64,000 bases of DNA from Rhodococcus sp. WMMA185 (GTDB lineage: Bacteria; Actinomycetota; Actinomycetes; Mycobacteriales; Mycobacteriaceae): positions 4,047,012 through 4,111,011 of the forward strand of contig NZ_CP017014.1 of the NCBI RefSeq assembly GCF_001767395.1, in the 5' to 3' direction. This document shows, piece after piece, positions 7,790 through 16,827 of the stretch. The translations under genes were made by a program, and so were the position numbers. The notes below the pieces were generated by a model, which saw only the letters and a program-made list of their open reading frames with translations, did no database searches and was not told where the DNA came from. How positions within the stretch are numbered: the first letter of the stretch is position 1; each line of letters starts with the position of its first letter.

Positions 7790-9022
7790 ATGAAGAAGCT
7801 CGTAGGGGCGCTGACAGCCGTCGCGGTGATGGGCGCAGCAGCGTGCGGATCTTCGACGGGATCCGATGACTCGGGTCCGATCAAGATCGGTGCGGTACAT
7901 CCCGAGACAGGCGCTCTCGCAGGTGTCGGAGGTTTGATGAACGATGGTGCCGCGATGGCGGTGGCGGATATCAACGCCGCCGGTGGCATCGCTTCGTTGG
8001 GGGGCCGTCCACTCGAACTCGTCTCGGGTGACAGTCAAGGCAAAGCCGATGTCGGGCGGAGTGAGGCGCAGCGCCTCATCTCCAGCGGGGCAGTGGCACT
8101 GATCGGCGCGTACCAGAGCGACGTGACCCAGGGCGTCACATCGGTCGCGGAGCGGGCGCGGGTGCCTCTTGTGATCGATGTCGCGATCGACGATCAGATT
8201 CTCGATCAGGGTTACCGGTATTCATTCCGAATCCAACCGGATGCGTCCATGGCCGGAGCGGACGGGGCAAGGGCACTGGCTGCAATAGCGGAGCAGACCG
8301 GTCAGGCTGTCAACAGGGTTTCGTACATACATATCGAGGGCGCATACGGCGAAAGCGCGTTCCATGCGTTCGAGAAGGAAGCTAGAAACGAGGGAATCTC
8401 TTCGGTCCAGGGGATCACCTATCCTGCAACGAACTTTTCCGATGCCACCACGGTGGTGCGTGAGGCTGCGGTATCCAACCCGGACGTGATCGCCGCCACC
8501 GGTTACTACCCGGACAGTCTTCTCGTCGCCCGCGCGATCGAGCAGTTGAACTTGAATGTCAAGGGCGTCTACGGCGTAGCCAACGGCGGGTTCGACGACA
8601 GTTCCTTCCCTGGCGATGCTGGCACTGCCGGTGACGGTGTACTCAACGCCAACTTCCACTTCGACGGAACGAGTGAGCGTGTCAACGACATTCGCGCACG
8701 CTTTCAGGAGCAGTTCGGCCGGCCGATGGAGACCGCGGCCGTACTGTCCTATCAAGCGGTCGAGGTGATCGCGGCCGGACTCGAAGAGGGCACCGATACG
8801 AACACTGAGGCATTGCGTGATGCGATCGCCGCGCTGTCCATCGAGGACCCTCTGGTAGCAAATGGCGGGCCGATCGAGTTCGACGAGACCGGTCAGAACA
8901 AGAACGCTCTGGCAATCGTGATGCAGGTGCGAGACGGCGCGATCGAGCAGGTATTCCCAGAGCAGTTCGCCACCGACGCGATCGAGTTCCCCGTTGGAAC
9001 AGGATTGGAAACGGGGCTGTGA
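7790..9022 (+). CDS. Branched-chain amino acid-type ABC transporter substrate-binding lipoprotein
   Basis: 410 aa periplasmic-binding-fold protein of the LivJ/LivK type. A lipobox (MGAAAC, lipidated Cys about residue 19) follows a hydrophobic signal peptide, so the mature protein is membrane-anchored outside the cell. IKIGAVHPETGALAG and AVADINAAGGI are the classic first strand and ligand-binding region of the family. Proteins of this class also bind aromatic acids, amides and urea, so substrate cannot be assigned as an amino acid. It begins the long operon ending at the CoA transferase and overlaps the next gene at a GTGA junction. Confidence 0.9.
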   Translation: MKKLVGALTAVAVMGAAACGSSTGSDDSGPIKIGAVHPETGALAGVGGLMNDGAAMAVADINAAGGIASLGGRPLELVSGDSQGKADVGRSEAQRLISSGAVALIGAYQSDVTQGVTSVAERARVPLVIDVAIDDQILDQGYRYSFRIQPDASMAGADGARALAAIAEQTGQAVNRVSYIHIEGAYGESAFHAFEKEARNEGISSVQGITYPATNFSDATTVVREAAVSNPDVIAATGYYPDSLLVARAIEQLNLNVKGVYGVANGGFDDSSFPGDAGTAGDGVLNANFHFDGTSERVNDIRARFQEQFGRPMETAAVLSYQAVEVIAAGLEEGTDTNTEALRDAIAALSIEDPLVANGGPIEFDETGQNKNALAIVMQVRDGAIEQVFPEQFATDAIEFPVGTGLETGL

Positions 9023-10011
9023 GCGTCGCATCAGCGGCCACCGCGTCTTCGGAGAGTGGGCGGACCGCGCCGAGGGTCAGTCCTGGACTGGCGGTCGGCC
9101 TGACATGTGTCCTGATGCTAACGGTCATCTACTTCTTCGGAGACCAAGATCAGGCGCTCATCACGCAGGCTGTGGTATCCGGGCTCTTGCTCGGCGGTGT
9201 CTACGCGCTGATCTCGGTGGGGTTGACCTTGATCTTCGGTGTTCTAGGGATCGTGAACTTCGCGCAGGGCGCCATGCTGACCATGGCCATGTACATCGTG
9301 TACGCGCTCTCGACGACAGGGCTGCCCGTGTACGCGGCGACCATCGTTGCCGTCCCCTTGATGTTCGTGTTCGGCATGATCGTGCAGTCGACGCTGCTCA
9401 CCAAGCTCACGATCAGTGGTAGTCACGAGGGCCCACTGCTGGTCACGCTCGGACTGTCCCTACTGATCGTCAACGTGCTCTTGATGATCTTCGGCGGCCG
9501 ACCCTTGTCGGTCGAGGTGCCCGTCGAGGGAACGGTGTCCATCTTCGGTTCCGTCGCGTCGTGGCCGCGCGTGCTGGCGTTCATCGGAGCGGCAATCGTC
9601 GCGGTGGCACTGAAGTTAGTACTCGAACGCACACCTCTCGGGCTGTCGATCCGGGCTGTGGCCTCGAACTCCGAAGGTGCCAAACTTGTCGGCGTCGACG
9701 TCGGCAGGGTGTACGCCTTCACCTTCGGTATCGGGGCAGCCTGTGTTGCCGTCGCGGGTGGTTTGATGACGCCGTTCACCAGTCTCACGCCCTCAGTGGG
9801 AGAGCAGTTCACCATCCTGGCGTTCGTGATTGTGGTGCTCGGAGGGCTCGGAAGTGTGATCGGTGCCGTGGTAGGTGGTCTGGTGATCGGCCTCGTACAA
9901 ACCGTCGGTGCCATTTATCTTCCCGGAACAGGTTCTCTCATATTGGTTTTCGCAGTCTTCATCCTTGTCTTGTTCCTCAGACCCGAAGGTTTGTACGGAG
10001 TCCGCAGATGA
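9019..10011 (+). CDS. Branched-chain amino acid-type ABC permease, LivH-like
   Basis: 330 aa integral membrane subunit with 8 or more hydrophobic segments. ALISVGLTLIFGVLGIVNFA is the LivH family signature near residues 57-76, and the cytoplasmic EAA-like loop SNSEGAKLVGVDVGRVYAFTF (about residues 215-235) contacts the ATPases. The GTG start overlaps the binding-protein stop, and the stop overlaps the next permease start (ATGA), giving strict translational coupling. Confidence 0.9.
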   Translation: MSVASAATASSESGRTAPRVSPGLAVGLTCVLMLTVIYFFGDQDQALITQAVVSGLLLGGVYALISVGLTLIFGVLGIVNFAQGAMLTMAMYIVYALSTTGLPVYAATIVAVPLMFVFGMIVQSTLLTKLTISGSHEGPLLVTLGLSLLIVNVLLMIFGGRPLSVEVPVEGTVSIFGSVASWPRVLAFIGAAIVAVALKLVLERTPLGLSIRAVASNSEGAKLVGVDVGRVYAFTFGIGAACVAVAGGLMTPFTSLTPSVGEQFTILAFVIVVLGGLGSVIGAVVGGLVIGLVQTVGAIYLPGTGSLILVFAVFILVLFLRPEGLYGVRR

Positions 10012-11051
10012 TCTCCACGGTAGAGGCACCGGCTCCGGTGGTGCAGGAAGATCGGCTGAGAGATACATGGCTGCGACGCCAACTAGTTGCTCTCGTAGTC
10101 GGTTTCGCGGCCGTTGCTGTTCTTCCGCTGTTTCTCGGTGATCAAGCACAGACCGTGGTTGTTCGAACGCTGATCTTCGCGATCATGGCGGTCGGCTGGA
10201 ACATCATGAGCGGGATCGGCGGCATGTTCAGCTTCGGCCACGCAGCGTTCTTCGGCATCGGAGCCTACACATGCGCGTATCTGCTGGCGGATCATGGTAT
10301 TTCACCCTGGATCTCGATGGTGGTTGGGGCAGTCATCGCCGCCGTTGTCGGAACCCTGATCGCCTATGCGTGCCTGCGGTACAGGCTCGCCGGGGCGTAC
10401 TTCGCGTTGGCTACTTTCGCCTTCGCGCAATTGTTCTTGCTTCTGGTGCAGAACCTGGAAGTCTTCAACAAGACCGAGGGTTTCAATGTTCCCATTCTGT
10501 CGCATGACTCGTGGGCGATGTTGCAGTTCAAGCTGGGAAGCCCTATCTACATCTGGATACCGCTGACCATCCTTGCGCTCGCCGTGCTCGGCACCATCTT
10601 CTATGTGCGTTCACGCGCCGGCCAGTTCGTTCGGGCGGTGCGTGACGACGAGACAGCCGCGGCGTCCCTCGGCATCAACGCGTTGAAGTACCGACTCATC
10701 GCAGTGGCGGCAAGTTGTGCGCTCACCGCCGTAGCCGGTGTGTACTACACGCAGTACTACTTCTATGTGGGACCGGAGCAGGCGTTCGGCGCAGCGGTCT
10801 CGGTCGAGGCCATAGTTCCCGCCGTTATCGGAGGCATCGGCACCATCTGGGGTCCGGTCATCGGTGCGGCCGTCATCGGTCCGCTGTCCGAACTGATCAA
10901 CGACCTGCTGCGCAGCCCCCCACCCTTCCTCGAATTCCTGCAAGGGGCCAGTGGCCTCGACGTCATCGTCTACTCGGTGATCCTGATTGCCATCGTCATC
11001 TTTCTGCCAAAGGGAATCTTCGGCAGTATCCGGGAGAGGTTCCGTCGATGA
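10008..11051 (+). CDS. Branched-chain amino acid-type ABC permease, LivM-like
   Basis: 347 aa second permease subunit. NIMSGIGGMFSFGHAAFFGI near residue 65 is the LivM signature, and DDETAAASLGINALKYRLIA is its ATPase-coupling loop. About nine hydrophobic segments are visible. The frame is open far upstream, but that part is antisense to sense for LivH out of frame; the ATG at 10008 overlaps the LivH stop and is the natural start. Confidence 0.9.
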   Translation: MISTVEAPAPVVQEDRLRDTWLRRQLVALVVGFAAVAVLPLFLGDQAQTVVVRTLIFAIMAVGWNIMSGIGGMFSFGHAAFFGIGAYTCAYLLADHGISPWISMVVGAVIAAVVGTLIAYACLRYRLAGAYFALATFAFAQLFLLLVQNLEVFNKTEGFNVPILSHDSWAMLQFKLGSPIYIWIPLTILALAVLGTIFYVRSRAGQFVRAVRDDETAAASLGINALKYRLIAVAASCALTAVAGVYYTQYYFYVGPEQAFGAAVSVEAIVPAVIGGIGTIWGPVIGAAVIGPLSELINDLLRSPPPFLEFLQGASGLDVIVYSVILIAIVIFLPKGIFGSIRERFRR

Positions 11052-11767
11052 GCCTGCTGAGCATCGAGGGCCTGAGCAAGTCGTTCTCGGGGATACACGC
11101 GGTACGTGATGTCACCCTCGAAGTCCCCGAACGTGAGTTCCTCGGCATCATCGGGCCGAACGGTGCGGGCAAGACCACGCTCTTCTCTTTGTTGTCGGGT
11201 GAGCAGCCGCCTACCGAGGGTCGGGTCACCTTCGACGGCACCGACATCACGGGGTGGCCCGCCAGCAAGATTGCGAAAGCCGGACTGGTCCGCACCTTTC
11301 AACTCATGCGACCGTTCGAGTCGATGACGGTGCTCGAGAACGTCACCATCGCCGCGCTCTCGAGGCATCACAGGCGCAAGGATGCGCGACGTCACGCGCT
11401 AGAGGTACTCGACCGAGTGCAGCTCTCCGATCAGGCCGACGGCGTGATCTCGACGATGTCGACGGCGAGCCTGAAACGACTCGAGCTCGCCCGCGCCTTG
11501 GCGATGGAACCGAGGGTGATCCTGCTCGATGAGGTACTCGCCGGGTTGGTACCGGCTGAACGCGCACCGATGATCGAACTATTGCGCACACTGCCCGAAG
11601 CGGGACTGACGGTCCTGTTCGTCGAACACATCATGGCCGCGATCATGGCGCTGTCCGAACGCTTGGTCGTCATGCACGAAGGTGCGGTGCTCACCGCCGG
11701 GGATCCGCGCACCGTGGTCCAGGACCGTCGGGTCGTGGAGGCCTACCTCGGCGAGGAGGCGTCATGA
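11048..11767 (+). CDS. ABC transporter ATP-binding protein, LivG-like
   Basis: 239-240 aa. Walker A is GPNGAGKTT near residue 38 and Walker B is RVILLDEVLAGL near 156. The LivG-type insertion LVRTFQLMRPFESMTVLENV is present. The ABC signature is unusual: where LSGGQ or LPYGQ is expected the protein reads STMSTASLKRLELARAL, so only the R-x-E-x-A-R-A-L part is conserved. This may still work in a heterodimer if LivF contributes the functional composite site. Overlaps both neighbours by four bases. Confidence 0.88.
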   Translation: MSLLSIEGLSKSFSGIHAVRDVTLEVPEREFLGIIGPNGAGKTTLFSLLSGEQPPTEGRVTFDGTDITGWPASKIAKAGLVRTFQLMRPFESMTVLENVTIAALSRHHRRKDARRHALEVLDRVQLSDQADGVISTMSTASLKRLELARALAMEPRVILLDEVLAGLVPAERAPMIELLRTLPEAGLTVLFVEHIMAAIMALSERLVVMHEGAVLTAGDPRTVVQDRRVVEAYLGEEAS

Positions 11768-12486
11768 TGCTCGAAGTCGACAACCTCCACGCCGGCTACC
11801 GGCGTCTCGAGATTCTCCACGGACTCCACTTGACCATCGACAAGTGTGAGATCGTATCGCTCATCGGCGCCAATGGCGCGGGCAAGACGACGACTCTTCG
11901 TGCGCTGTCCGGCCTGGTGAGTGCGACCGGTGGTCGGATCATGCTGGACGGAACCGACATTCGTGGACTGCGTGCCGACCGTATCGTCAAGGCCGGCCTG
12001 GTCCACGTGGCTCAGGACCGAGCGTTGTTCGGCAGTCTTCCGGTGTCCGAGAACCTCGAGATGGGGGCGTATACCCAGAAGCGGAGCTCCGTGCGCGACT
12101 CACTCGAGCAAGTCTTCGATCTGTTTCCGATTCTTGCCGAGCGTCGGGGGCAGCGCGCCGACACCATGTCCGGAGGACAGCAGCAGATGCTTGCCATCGG
12201 TCGCGCGATGATGGCCCGCCCTCGTTTGCTCACGCTCGACGAGCCATCGGTGGGGTTGTCCCCGAAACTGGCCGCCGACGTTCTCGAAGCGATCGTACGG
12301 ATTCGGGACAACGGAGTGACCGTCCTCATCGTGGAGCAGAATGCCGCCCAGGCGCTCGCCATCTCCGACCGCGCCTATGTGATCGAGAGTGGCTCGATCG
12401 TACTGTCCGGCACCGGTTCCGAACTCGGAAGCGATGACCGAGTAAAAGCCGCCTATCTGGGCATCGAAACAGACCCCGGCCTTTGA
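11764..12486 (+). CDS. ABC transporter ATP-binding protein, LivF-like
   Basis: 240 aa. Walker A GANGAGKTTT, canonical signature TMSGGQQQMLAIGRAMMA near residue 138, and Walker B RLLTLDEPSVGLSP, with switch His replaced by the LivF-type IVEQNAAQAL. It completes a five-gene Liv-type importer (binding protein, two permeases, two ATPases). The start overlaps the LivG stop. About 210 bp separate it from the FAD enzyme, a stretch that itself looks like broken coding sequence. Confidence 0.9.
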   Translation: MMLEVDNLHAGYRRLEILHGLHLTIDKCEIVSLIGANGAGKTTTLRALSGLVSATGGRIMLDGTDIRGLRADRIVKAGLVHVAQDRALFGSLPVSENLEMGAYTQKRSSVRDSLEQVFDLFPILAERRGQRADTMSGGQQQMLAIGRAMMARPRLLTLDEPSVGLSPKLAADVLEAIVRIRDNGVTVLIVEQNAAQALAISDRAYVIESGSIVLSGTGSELGSDDRVKAAYLGIETDPGL

Positions 12487-12702
12487 CTCCATGGAGAACC
12501 ACCCACATGCACCTCTTGGCGACCCCGCCCAACTCGACGCCCGTGCCGATTCGTGTCGACGACCCGGCGCCCGTGTTGCTGACCAAAGCGGTTCCGTTGG
12601 TTCGAAATCGAATCCGACGCCTGACCCGTTCTCGGGTCGGAGGTCTACGACATCGTGAGTACCCACGCACCCAGCCTCGCCGCCTTCGAGGCCACGGCAT
12701 GA
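12487..12702 (+). pseudogene. Frame-broken small coding remnant between LivF and the FAD enzyme
   Basis: No single frame spans this stretch, yet the third-base GC pattern looks coding in two pieces: one frame from the ATG at 12507 to about 12590 (including STPVPIRVDDPAPVLLTKAV), and another from about 12625 to the TGA at 12700-12702 (ending EVYDIVSTHAPSLAAFEATA). The second piece overlaps the FAD gene ATG as ATGA, like every other junction in this operon. A small gene of about 65 codons with one or two frameshifts is the simplest reading. I do not recognise the family. Confidence 0.4.
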
Positions 12703-14066
12703 GTGAGGACGGTCCCGATCTCGTCGTCGTAGGTGCAGGAGGCGGTCTTGTCGCAGCCCTGCGCGCCGCGGAGCGAGGACTCGACGTGTTGGTCGTCGAA
12801 GCAAGCGAGCACTTCAAGCGGGGGAACAACACCGCGATGTCGACCGCGATGATTCCCGGAGCCGGATCCAGATGGCAGCGGGAGAAGGGAGTCGAAGACT
12901 CACCCCAGATGTTCGTCGACGACGTCATGCGCAAGACCGGCGGAGCAGCTGACCGGCGTCTTGCGATGGCTCTGGCGAATGTCAGTGCACCGTTGGTGGA
13001 ATGGTTGGCGGACCACTTGAAGGTGCGTCTCGACCTGGTGACCGACTTCTCGTACCCCGGGCACTCACAGTCGAGATGTCACACGGTGGAGGGCCGACAC
13101 GGCGCCGCGTTGCTGGATCATCTGTTTCGATCCGTCACGGACGAACCGAAGATCGACACGTTGATCCCGGCAAGACTGACCGACGTATCGATTGACGGTC
13201 ATGGTGCCGTGAACGGTGTGAGTGTGACTATGCCGAACGGCAAGGTCGAGTCGATTCCCGCACCGGCGGTCCTGTTGGCCACCAACGGCTACGGCGCCAA
13301 CTCCGAACTGGTGTCGAAGTACGTCCCCGAGATCGCTACCGCCCGATACCACGGCAGCGAGTACTCGGCAGGTGACGCATTGACCATTGGGCAGCGCCTC
13401 GGAGCCGACTCCGCGTTTCTCGATGCCTACCAGGGGCATGCAGCACTGTCGAAGAAGGCGGCGACCCTGGTCGGTTGGGCGACCGTGATGCACGGCGGCG
13501 TAATCCTTGATCTGGAGGGACGACGATTCGGCGACGAGACCTGCGGGTACTCGGAGTACGCGGCTCTCCTGGCAGCGCGTCCGCAGTCCGAGGGCTGGGT
13601 CGTCTTTGATCAGCACATCTACGAGAAGTGTTTGACGTTCACCGATTTTCGTCAGACCGTTGACTCCGGTGCCGCGGTGTGGGCGGAAACTGCGGAAGAC
13701 CTGGCAAGAGTCACAGGGCTCCCCGAGTCCGAACTGGCGGGGGAGTTGGCCGCCCTGGAATCCTATGCGCACGGCCCCGCGGCAGATCCACACGGACGCA
13801 AGTCGTTCGAACATGCGTTGACGGCCCCTTACGTGGCCATCAAGATCGTTCCCGCTCTCTTCCACACCCAAGGTGGGCTCGTCGTCGATCAGTGCGCGAG
13901 AGTGTTGAAGCCGAACGGCTTGCCGATCGGCGGACTGTTTGCGTCCGGCGGTGCCGCGATGGGCATCTCCGGTCACGGGGCCGCCGGGTATCTCGCAGGT
14001 AACGGTCTTCTCTCGGCTCTAGGTCTCGCCTATCTGGCTGCCGACGCCGCCGCCGATTCCCTATGA
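12699..14066 (+). CDS. FAD-dependent fumarate reductase/3-ketosteroid dehydrogenase-like oxidoreductase
   Basis: 455 aa. The N-terminal dinucleotide fold PDLVVVGAGGGLVAALRAAE is followed by VVEASEHFKRGNNTAMS, and the C-terminal FAD clamp FASGGAAMGISGHGAAGYLA is typical of the FAD_binding_2 (fumarate reductase flavoprotein/KstD) family. Enzymes of this group introduce or reduce a C=C bond next to a carbonyl or carboxyl. The frame is open further upstream, but the ATG at 12699 starts exactly before the FAD motif and forms an ATGA overlap with the preceding remnant. It is followed by the hydantoinase-like gene, again with an ATGA-type junction, so it belongs to the importer operon. Confidence 0.82.
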   Translation: MSEDGPDLVVVGAGGGLVAALRAAERGLDVLVVEASEHFKRGNNTAMSTAMIPGAGSRWQREKGVEDSPQMFVDDVMRKTGGAADRRLAMALANVSAPLVEWLADHLKVRLDLVTDFSYPGHSQSRCHTVEGRHGAALLDHLFRSVTDEPKIDTLIPARLTDVSIDGHGAVNGVSVTMPNGKVESIPAPAVLLATNGYGANSELVSKYVPEIATARYHGSEYSAGDALTIGQRLGADSAFLDAYQGHAALSKKAATLVGWATVMHGGVILDLEGRRFGDETCGYSEYAALLAARPQSEGWVVFDQHIYEKCLTFTDFRQTVDSGAAVWAETAEDLARVTGLPESELAGELAALESYAHGPAADPHGRKSFEHALTAPYVAIKIVPALFHTQGGLVVDQCARVLKPNGLPIGGLFASGGAAMGISGHGAAGYLAGNGLLSALGLAYLAADAAADSL

Positions 14067-14095
14067 CATTCGCATCTGAAATCGAAAGGACCACC

Positions 14096-15568
14096 ATGTC
14101 GAATCCGTCGTTGCTGATCACCAATGCGAGAGTGGTCCGACCCGGCGCCGATGCGCCCGAGGAGGGGGAGTTCGTCGATCTGCTGATCGAAGACGGCAAG
14201 TTCAGCCGCATCGACCCGAACATCACCGCCGCTGAAGCCGATGTCGTCGTCGATGCCTCCGGAAAGGTGGCATTTCCGGGCGTGGTAGACGCGCACCAGC
14301 ACTGGGGCATCTACAACCCACTAGGCGAGGACGCCGAGACCGAGTCCCGGGCGTGCGCGCAGGGCGGCGTCACCACGTCCCTGTCGTACATGCGGACCGG
14401 GCAGTACTACATGAACACCGGTGGCCCGTACGCAGACGTATTCCCCCAGGTCCTCGCGGCGACTCGCGGCCGCCCGTACGTCGACTACGCGTACCACCTC
14501 GCGCCGATGTCTCGCGAGCACATTGGCGAAATCCCATCACTCATCACTGATCACGGCGTGACGTCGTTCAAGATCTTCATGTTCTACGGCAGCCACGGGC
14601 TGCATGGGCGATCGACCGATCAGAGCGAGTTCCTCATGACACCCGAGGGAGAGCGCTACGACCTCGCGCACTTCGAGTTCGTCATGCGCGGTATTCAGGC
14701 TGCGCGTGAGCAGTTGAGCGACAAGGCTGATCACATCTCGTTGTCTCTGCACTGCGAGACCGCCGAGATCATGAGCGCCTACACCAAGATGGTCGAGGAG
14801 GAAGGCAAGCTGACGGGCCTCGCCGCGTACAGTGCGTCGCGCCCACCGCATTCGGAGGGGCTCGCCATCACCATCGCGTCTTTCCTTGCGGACGAGACTG
14901 CGCTGCCGAATATCAATCTGCTGCACCTGTCTTCGCGAAAGGCGATGACTGCTGCGATGCGAATGGCCAAGGCCTTTCCACACGTCGACTTCCGTCGTGA
15001 GGTGACCATCGGCCATCTGCTGGCCGACATCGATACCGCGCACGGCCTCGGTGGAAAGGTGAATCCCCCGCTGCGGCCCCGTGACGACGTCGAAGCGCTG
15101 TGGGAGCACTTGCTTGCAGGCAACCTCGACTGGGTTGTCAGCGACCATGCTTGCTGCAAGGACGAGAAGAAATTCGCCGAAGATCGCGGTGACGTCTTCG
15201 CCGCCAAATCTGGTTTCGGCGGCGCGGAATACCTGCTTCCCGGGTTGGTCAGCGAAGGACGCAAGCGTGGCCTGAGCTGGCGACGCATCGCTCAGCTGAC
15301 GTCGCTGAACCCCGCCCGCCGCTACGGCCTCCCTGGCAAGGGGGACATTGCTGTCGGCATGGATGCAGATATCGCACTCGTCGACCCGAACTGCAATTGG
15401 ACCGTACGGAGCGAGGATTCGGAATCAACTCAGGAGTACACGCCATTCGAGGGATTCGAGCTCGGGGCCAAAGTCACCGACACCTTCGTTCGGGGCCGGC
15501 GGGTGCTGACCGAGGGTGTGGTCACCGGTGAGCCCGCCGGCCGCTACCTGCACCGGCCGTACAAGTGA
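14096..15568 (+). CDS. Hydantoinase/dihydropyrimidinase-like amidohydrolase
   Basis: 490 aa metal-dependent amidohydrolase (TIM barrel with a flanking beta sandwich). VDAHQHWG (residues about 63-70) is the DxHxH metal motif, FKIFMFYG contains the Lys that is carboxylated in binuclear members, SLSLHCE and LLHLSSRKAM provide further His ligands, and SDHACC contains the catalytic Asp. Expected chemistry is opening of a cyclic amide/imide. The start at 14096 has GAAAGGA five bases upstream; an ATG at 14063 overlapping the FAD stop is also possible. Substrate may differ from hydantoin because the motif is HQHWG rather than the usual HTH. Confidence 0.85.
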   Translation: MSNPSLLITNARVVRPGADAPEEGEFVDLLIEDGKFSRIDPNITAAEADVVVDASGKVAFPGVVDAHQHWGIYNPLGEDAETESRACAQGGVTTSLSYMRTGQYYMNTGGPYADVFPQVLAATRGRPYVDYAYHLAPMSREHIGEIPSLITDHGVTSFKIFMFYGSHGLHGRSTDQSEFLMTPEGERYDLAHFEFVMRGIQAAREQLSDKADHISLSLHCETAEIMSAYTKMVEEEGKLTGLAAYSASRPPHSEGLAITIASFLADETALPNINLLHLSSRKAMTAAMRMAKAFPHVDFRREVTIGHLLADIDTAHGLGGKVNPPLRPRDDVEALWEHLLAGNLDWVVSDHACCKDEKKFAEDRGDVFAAKSGFGGAEYLLPGLVSEGRKRGLSWRRIAQLTSLNPARRYGLPGKGDIAVGMDADIALVDPNCNWTVRSEDSESTQEYTPFEGFELGAKVTDTFVRGRRVLTEGVVTGEPAGRYLHRPYK

Positions 15569-16773
15569 CCGCCGAACAGGCCGCGACCGGCCCACTGTGC
15601 GGGGTGAAGGTGCTCGACATCTCGACGATCCTCGCGGGACCCTTGGTTGCGCAGATCCTCGGGGACTTCGGTGCGGACGTCATCAAAGTCGAGCACCCCT
15701 CCAAGCCTGATGGAATGCGTGGGCACGGGCTGGGCAAGGACGGTCACCCGCTCTGGTGGACCATGGTGAGCCGCAACAAGCGCACGATGACACTCGACCT
15801 CGGCAAGAAGGAAGGCGCCGAGCTGTTTCGGCGCCTCGCAAACGAAGCCGATGTCGTGGTCGAGAACTTCAGACCCGGCACGCTCGAGCGGTGGGGTCTC
15901 GGCTACGAGACGCTGTCGGAGTCGAATCCTGGTCTGATTTTGTTGCGAGTCACTGGATTCGGTCAAACCGGTCCGTACTCACGTCGCCCGGCCTTCGGCA
16001 CGCTTGTCGAATCGATGAGCGGCTTCGCTGAGCTCACCGGCCCCGCCGACGGCTCACCCACGCTGCCTGCTTTCGGGCTGGCAGATTCGCTGGCGGGCAT
16101 CGCTGGATCCTCGGCTGTGTCAATGGCCCTGTTGCACCGCACCAACAATGGGGGCAAGGGTCAGGTGATCGACCTGGACTTGTTGAGCCCCATCATGACG
16201 GCGGTGGGACCGGGCGTCATCTATGCGGATCAGTTGGGTATCGATCAGGAGCGCACGGGCAACCGCTCGAGCAACAACTCACCCCGAAATCTGTACAGGA
16301 CCGCAGACGATCACTGGTTGGCGATCTCGACGAGCGCGAACTCGATTGCCGAGCGAGTGCTGGTGTTGGTTGGCCATCCCGAGGTGATCGACGAGCCTTG
16401 GTTCGCGACGGGAAGGCAGCGCGCTGCTCACGCTGATCTCCTCGACAAGTACGTCGGTGAGTGGATCGGCGAGCGCACGCGCGAGGAGGTCGTCGACGCG
16501 TTCGAGAAGGCTGGAGCCGCGGTGGCCCCGGTGTACAAGCCGAGTGAACTGCTCGAGGATCCGCAGGTCAACGCAATCGGGATGGTGACCACCGTCGAGG
16601 ACGAAGACCTAGGTCCGGTTCGCATGCAGAACGTGATGTGGCGAATGACGGAGAGCCCCGGGAATATCCGACACACCGGGCGTGCGCACGGAGCGGATAC
16701 CGACGAGGTGCTCGCGGAACTCGGCTGCAGCAGCGACGCCATCGCCGCGCTTCGTCACAATGGGGTGGTCTGA
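15565..16773 (+). CDS. CaiB/BaiF (class III) CoA transferase
   Basis: 402 aa. GVKVLDISTILAGPLVAQIL and DFGADVIKVEHPSKPDGMR are the conserved N-terminal CoA-binding elements, and the catalytic Asp is expected in FGLADSLAG near residue 175. Class III enzymes move CoA between carboxylic acids through an Asp-CoA thioester. The GTG start overlaps the amidohydrolase stop by four bases; this is the last gene of the roughly 9-kb importer-catabolic operon, followed after 55 bp by the convergent TetR gene. It likely activates the acid formed by the upstream ring-opening steps. Confidence 0.88.
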   Translation: MTAEQAATGPLCGVKVLDISTILAGPLVAQILGDFGADVIKVEHPSKPDGMRGHGLGKDGHPLWWTMVSRNKRTMTLDLGKKEGAELFRRLANEADVVVENFRPGTLERWGLGYETLSESNPGLILLRVTGFGQTGPYSRRPAFGTLVESMSGFAELTGPADGSPTLPAFGLADSLAGIAGSSAVSMALLHRTNNGGKGQVIDLDLLSPIMTAVGPGVIYADQLGIDQERTGNRSSNNSPRNLYRTADDHWLAISTSANSIAERVLVLVGHPEVIDEPWFATGRQRAAHADLLDKYVGEWIGERTREEVVDAFEKAGAAVAPVYKPSELLEDPQVNAIGMVTTVEDEDLGPVRMQNVMWRMTESPGNIRHTGRAHGADTDEVLAELGCSSDAIAALRHNGVV

Positions 16774-16827
16774 TGGCCGGATTTCGACTGCCGACCGTTG
16801 CGGCGGCTTCGCACCCACCCGCCCGTA

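Noticed and set aside
12900-15288. Minus-strand frames opposite the FAD and hydantoinase genes.
   Set aside because: They are shadows of strongly supported enzymes and carry no recognisable domain.
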